A stretch of DNA of 7,949 nucleotides, from assembly GCA_966112985.1 (NCBI GenBank), contig CBHWET010000241.1, positions 1-7,949 of the forward strand, read 5' to 3'. Below the pieces are notes generated by a model. It was not told the origin of the DNA. It did no database searches and saw nothing but the letters and a program-made list of their open reading frames with translations. This stretch comes from CBHWET01 sp966112985 (GTDB lineage: Bacteria > Verrucomicrobiota > Verrucomicrobiia > Limisphaerales > JACDHS01). Shown here piece after piece: positions 5,487-7,949 of this stretch. The position numbers and the translations under genes are program-made. Positions within the stretch are counted from its first letter, which is position 1. The number at the start of each line of letters is the position of its first letter.

Positions 5487-6221
5487 TCAGTTCTTCCGCG
5501 GAGAACGGCGAAAGCCATTTTGGATAAGTAAGCGCCAGACCATCGCCAGCGCCTCGTAAACAATCTTCCGGGACATTTTGGAGCTACCGAGAAAACGATC
5601 TGTGAAAATGATCGGAACCTCAACAATCCTGCGACCGTGGCGCCAGAGTTTATGCGTCATCTCGATCTGAAAGCTATAGCCGTTTGATCGGACCTGATTC
5701 AGGTCGATCGATTGTAAAGCCCGTTTCCGAAAACATTTGAAACCGCCGGTCGGATCGGAGATTTGCATTCCCGTTATCATTCGGACGTATCTTGCCGCAC
5801 CCATGCTCAGGAGCAAACGTCCGAGCGGCCAATTGATTACTCGAATGCCATTGCAATAGCGTGACCCGATCGCCAGGTCCGCATCTTCCTTCTTTACGGC
5901 TTCTAGAAAACGGGGGATATCGTCGGGGTTGTGGGAAAAATCGCCGTCCATCTCCATGATGAACTCGTATCCGCGATCGAGAGCCCACTTAAAACCATCA
6001 CAATACGCGCGGCCTAACCCGTTTTTGGTAGCACGGTGCAGGACGTTGATTGATGGATGCTTTGCGGCAAGTTCGTCAGCTATTTTGCCGGTACCATCAG
6101 GAGAGTTATCGTCGACCACGAGAAGATCGACTGAAACAGGTAGCTTTAAAAGGCGCTCGGCCAACAACGGAAGGTTGTCTTTTTCATTGTAAGTCGGGAC
6201 GATAACCAGAGCTTCGTTCAT
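5487..6221 (-). CDS. GT2 family dolichyl/polyprenyl-phosphate mannosyltransferase-like glycosyltransferase
   Basis: The predicted role is transfer of a sugar (mannose in the best known members) from a nucleotide sugar to a polyprenyl phosphate on the cytoplasmic membrane face, supplying glycan or lipoprotein glycosylation. The 244 residues match the single-domain DPM1/Ppm1 type: VIVPTYNEKDNLP (6-18), LLVVDDNSPDGTG (33-45), GLGRAYCDGFKWA (68-80), MDGDFSHNPDDIP (91-103, with the metal-binding acidic motif), DLAIGSRY (115-122), DPTGGFKCFRK (156-166), YSFQIEM (182-188) and DRFLGSSKMS (208-217). No C-terminal membrane domain is present. I chose the ATG at 6221 because it gives the canonical MNEALVIVPTYNE start. 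The frame stays open for 29 more codons to an ATG at 6308, but that stretch is unlike the family and crosses a repeat-like intergenic segment. The ribosome site is weak (AAAAGGC next to the ATG). The sugar specificity cannot be read from sequence. Confidence 0.93.
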   Translation of the reverse strand: MNEALVIVPTYNEKDNLPLLAERLLKLPVSVDLLVVDDNSPDGTGKIADELAAKHPSINVLHRATKNGLGRAYCDGFKWALDRGYEFIMEMDGDFSHNPDDIPRFLEAVKKEDADLAIGSRYCNGIRVINWPLGRLLLSMGAARYVRMITGMQISDPTGGFKCFRKRALQSIDLNQVRSNGYSFQIEMTHKLWRHGRRIVEVPIIFTDRFLGSSKMSRKIVYEALAMVWRLLIQNGFRRSPRKN

Positions 6222-6226
6222 GCCTT

Positions 6227-6300
6227 TTAGCCGCAGAGAAGAAAGCGGAGTTTTACCGAAAGTGCAAGGCGCAAAGTTTTTGGCAGGTGCACAAAGAATG
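6227..6300. repeat. Degenerate CGCAGAG/CGCAAAG-type dispersed repeat, possible
   Basis: This intergenic stretch contains a run of related short words: CCGCAGAG (6231-6238), AAAGCGGAG (6242-6250), ACCGAAAGTGCAAGGCGCAAAG (6255-6276) and GCAGGTGCACAAAG (6283-6296). The pattern resembles the CGCAGAG/CGCAAAG intergenic repeats I recall from several environmental bacterial genomes, here partly decayed. Only one copy lies in the window, so repeat status is inferred from its internal word pattern and from memory. Confidence 0.3.
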
Positions 6301-6352
6301 TTTGGCATGGTTCGACATATTTCCTATCGTCATTTAAACCGTTCCATAAATA

Positions 6353-7114
6353 ATGTTCGCGTTCTCCTTTCAACTCCTGAATCCCGCTATTCTTCTGACA
6401 AGCCCCGCGTTTTTTGTTGTGGGACTGATTCAGCTCTGGATGTTGGTCGATGCAATTCGGCAGCGCGAGTGGTTCTGGGTATTAGTGCTCCTCTTCGCGT
6501 TTGGACTCGGAGCGTTTTGGTACTATTTCAACGTCTATCAACCGTCGCGCTCCGCCAATCGCGGATTTGAACTTCCCGGTGCTGCGCAAAGATCGCGCAT
6601 TAAGGAATTGGAAGCTCAGATTCATCATCTGGATAAAGCGCATCATCATTTCCAACTCGGCGATGTATACTTCCGAAAAGGCAACTTTCAGAAAGCTGAA
6701 GTTTGCTACAGAGCGTCATTGGAGAGGGACGCGGCTGATATCGATTGCCGATCGCATTTCGGTCAATGCCTGCTGCGCCAGAACCGTGCCGCGGAAGCAA
6801 AACCTATCCTGGAAAAAGTTTGTGCAGAAAATCCAAAGCACGACTATGGCTACTCCATGATGGCGTTAGCTGAAACCTACATGGCGCTCGGTGAAAAAGA
6901 CGCGGCAATTTGTATCTGGCAGCGCGTCCTGGAAAACAATTCCTACGCACGTGCGCGCGTTCAACTGGCAGAATTATACCTGGAGAAAGGTCAGCGGGAC
7001 CTCGCGCGCAAAGAATTGCAGGAGATACTTGTGGATCACACGCATTTACCGAAATACCAACGGAAACGCGATCGCGTTTGGGTTCGGAAAGCGAAGCAAT
7101 TGATGAAGAAATAA
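6353..7114 (+). CDS. Membrane protein with TPR repeats, function unknown
   Basis: This protein has 253 residues. Two hydrophobic helices (about 9-33 and 41-60) are separated by a short loop DAIRQRE. The segment VDAIRQREWFWVLVLLFAFGL recalls the small two-helix module found in PLDc_N-type proteins. A coiled, charged stretch (SRIKELEAQIHHLDKA, 81-96) then leads into four degenerate tetratricopeptide repeats at about 93-126, 127-160, 163-196 and 197-230; the clearest is HFQLGDVYFRKGNFQKAEVCYRASL in two parts from residue 99. The tail is strongly basic (KYQRKRDRVWVRKAKQLMKK). The basic tail and loop suggest that both ends of the soluble region stay cytoplasmic, so it probably acts as a membrane-tethered scaffold. 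No specific partner is implied by the context: it is divergent from the glycosyltransferase and convergent with the reductase. The ATG at 6353 lacks a Shine-Dalgarno but precedes both helices. Confidence 0.88.
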   Translation: MFAFSFQLLNPAILLTSPAFFVVGLIQLWMLVDAIRQREWFWVLVLLFAFGLGAFWYYFNVYQPSRSANRGFELPGAAQRSRIKELEAQIHHLDKAHHHFQLGDVYFRKGNFQKAEVCYRASLERDAADIDCRSHFGQCLLRQNRAAEAKPILEKVCAENPKHDYGYSMMALAETYMALGEKDAAICIWQRVLENNSYARARVQLAELYLEKGQRDLARKELQEILVDHTHLPKYQRKRDRVWVRKAKQLMKK

Positions 7115-7121
7115 CGAAGGA

Positions 7122-7949
7122 TCAGCTCTCGCTTAACCGTTTCTTCGGCGCTTCAAACATCATCTGATGTGCGTCCCGTAAAATAGACGGAATCTTTTCC
7201 GCAAATGGACTGCTTTTCACGGCATTAAGGATCGCTTTGTCGTCGAAGTTCGCGGAGTTGTTGCCCGGGAACCAATGGTCAGCCTGGCCGAGCAGGTTAT
7301 AGCGCATCTTACCCCACGTGACGAGGTCGAGAGACTTCGCGTAAGTCCAGAGGCGCAGAATTTCCGAGACGTTTATTTCCCCCGGGACATCGACATATTC
7401 CGGTAATCCCTGGAACCAACGGGCGCACCATTCCTTGCCGAGCACCGAATCCATCTCTGCGCGGAGCCGCTTCTCTATAGGCGCAATAGTTTCAGGAATC
7501 TTATCGTAAAACTCCAACGCTTTGATGTGCTCGTCAAAATCGCTCGGACGCGCCGCGCCACAGCTCAAGGTGTGCACTTCGGGGCGTGCGAGGCAGTAAA
7601 GATCATTGAAAATCATCGGCGACAACGGCGAGCACAGATCCACCAGCTTCTTCGGCGGTTCATAAAGCTTCCCGCCTTTGTCATTGGGACTAATGATGAA
7701 AACTCCCATGTCCCGTTTTCGCGCCGCCTCGATCGCCGGCCAGTTCAGGTCATTAACGAAATACCAATGGAGATTGATGTAATCGAACTCTCCGCTATTT
7801 ACCGCTTCCAGGATAACGTCAGTCGTTGCGTGGGTGGAAAAACCGATAAACCGCGCCCGCCCTTCTTTTTGAAACTTTCGCGCTGCCGCAACACAGCCAT
7901 TTTTCTTCAACGAATGCTGCAGCAACTCGCGGTTATTGATGCCATGCAA
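7122..7949 (-). CDS. Aldo/keto reductase, N-terminus beyond window edge
   Basis: Only the last 275 codons lie here; the frame is open at the right edge, so the first part of the barrel (with the catalytic Asp-Tyr region) is missing. Seen are KEGRARFIGFSTHA (28-41), FDYINLHWYF (55-64), GVFIISPNDKGGKLYEPP (82-99), PMIFNDLYCLARPEVHTLSCGA (111-132) and a C-terminal extension with INVSEILRLWTYAKSLDLVTWGKMRYNLLG (192-221). This layout matches the predicted Fe-S oxidoreductase branch of the aldo/keto reductases (COG1453 type), in which an NADPH-binding barrel is followed by a ferredoxin-like CxxCxxCxxxCP segment. At the expected place (about 172-190) the sequence instead reads KEWCARWFQGLPEYVDVPG, with a single Cys, so no 4Fe-4S cluster is expected. 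The substrate is unknown. It converges on the TPR gene with a 7-base gap and no visible terminator. Confidence 0.88.
   Translation of the reverse strand: MHGINNRELLQHSLKKNGCVAAARKFQKEGRARFIGFSTHATTDVILEAVNSGEFDYINLHWYFVNDLNWPAIEAARKRDMGVFIISPNDKGGKLYEPPKKLVDLCSPLSPMIFNDLYCLARPEVHTLSCGAARPSDFDEHIKALEFYDKIPETIAPIEKRLRAEMDSVLGKEWCARWFQGLPEYVDVPGEINVSEILRLWTYAKSLDLVTWGKMRYNLLGQADHWFPGNNSANFDDKAILNAVKSSPFAEKIPSILRDAHQMMFEAPKKRLSES

Noticed and set aside
6222..6308. Upstream extension of the glycosyltransferase to an ATG at 6308
   Set aside because: The added 29 residues are unlike the family N-terminus and cross a repeat-like intergenic segment; the ATG at 6221 gives the canonical start.
6302..6330. 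TTGGCA-N17-TATCGT as a promoter for the TPR gene
   Set aside because: The -10 box matches the consensus at only four of six positions, and such matches are frequent by chance.

Overview
This window looks like ordinary chromosomal DNA from a free-living bacterium. The base composition is moderate, the gene spacing is compact, and there are no tRNA or rRNA genes, insertion sequences, phage genes or CRISPR repeats. Three features together suggest a Verrucomicrobiota/PVC-type or related soil or environmental bacterium: the futalosine-pathway enzyme MqnD, an aldo/keto reductase of the family that usually carries a ferredoxin-like tail, and weak or absent Shine-Dalgarno sequences at most starts. 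This placement is inferred from gene content and style, not from a marker gene.

Layout. At the left edge a minus-strand gene of unknown function (1-476) runs off the window. It is divergent from a plus-strand series: ispD (569-1258, isoprenoid precursor synthesis), an S41 carboxy-terminal processing protease (1358-2698) and tsaD (2765-3805, tRNA t6A37 modification). A strong intrinsic terminator lies between the protease and tsaD, and its T-run touches the tsaD start. tsaD ends one base short of the convergent mqnD gene. The minus-strand series, in transcription order, is a GT2 dolichyl/polyprenyl-phosphate mannosyltransferase-like enzyme (6221-5487), a membrane-anchored protein of unknown function (5423-4701) and mqnD (4655-3807). 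Divergent from the glycosyltransferase is a two-helix membrane protein with about four TPR repeats (6353-7114). It converges, with a 7-base gap, on a 5'-truncated aldo/keto reductase (7949-7122) that continues beyond the right edge.

How the genes relate. Most are housekeeping genes of separate pathways: MEP isoprenoids, envelope proteolysis, tRNA modification, menaquinone and polyprenol-linked glycosylation. IspD, MqnD and the polyprenyl-phosphate glycosyltransferase touch isoprenoid or quinone biochemistry, but I see no evidence that they form one dedicated system.

I did not find a convincing undescribed multi-gene system. The points most worth a second look are: inverted repeats just upstream of all three plus-strand start codons, including a hairpin ending one base before the ispD ATG; the terminator abutting tsaD; a promoter-like sequence placed so that the 4701-5423 transcript would be leaderless; an aldo/keto reductase that appears to have lost its 4Fe-4S cysteines; a three-residue insertion between the catalytic Ser and Lys of the S41 protease; and a degenerate dispersed-repeat-like intergenic segment at about 6227-6300.
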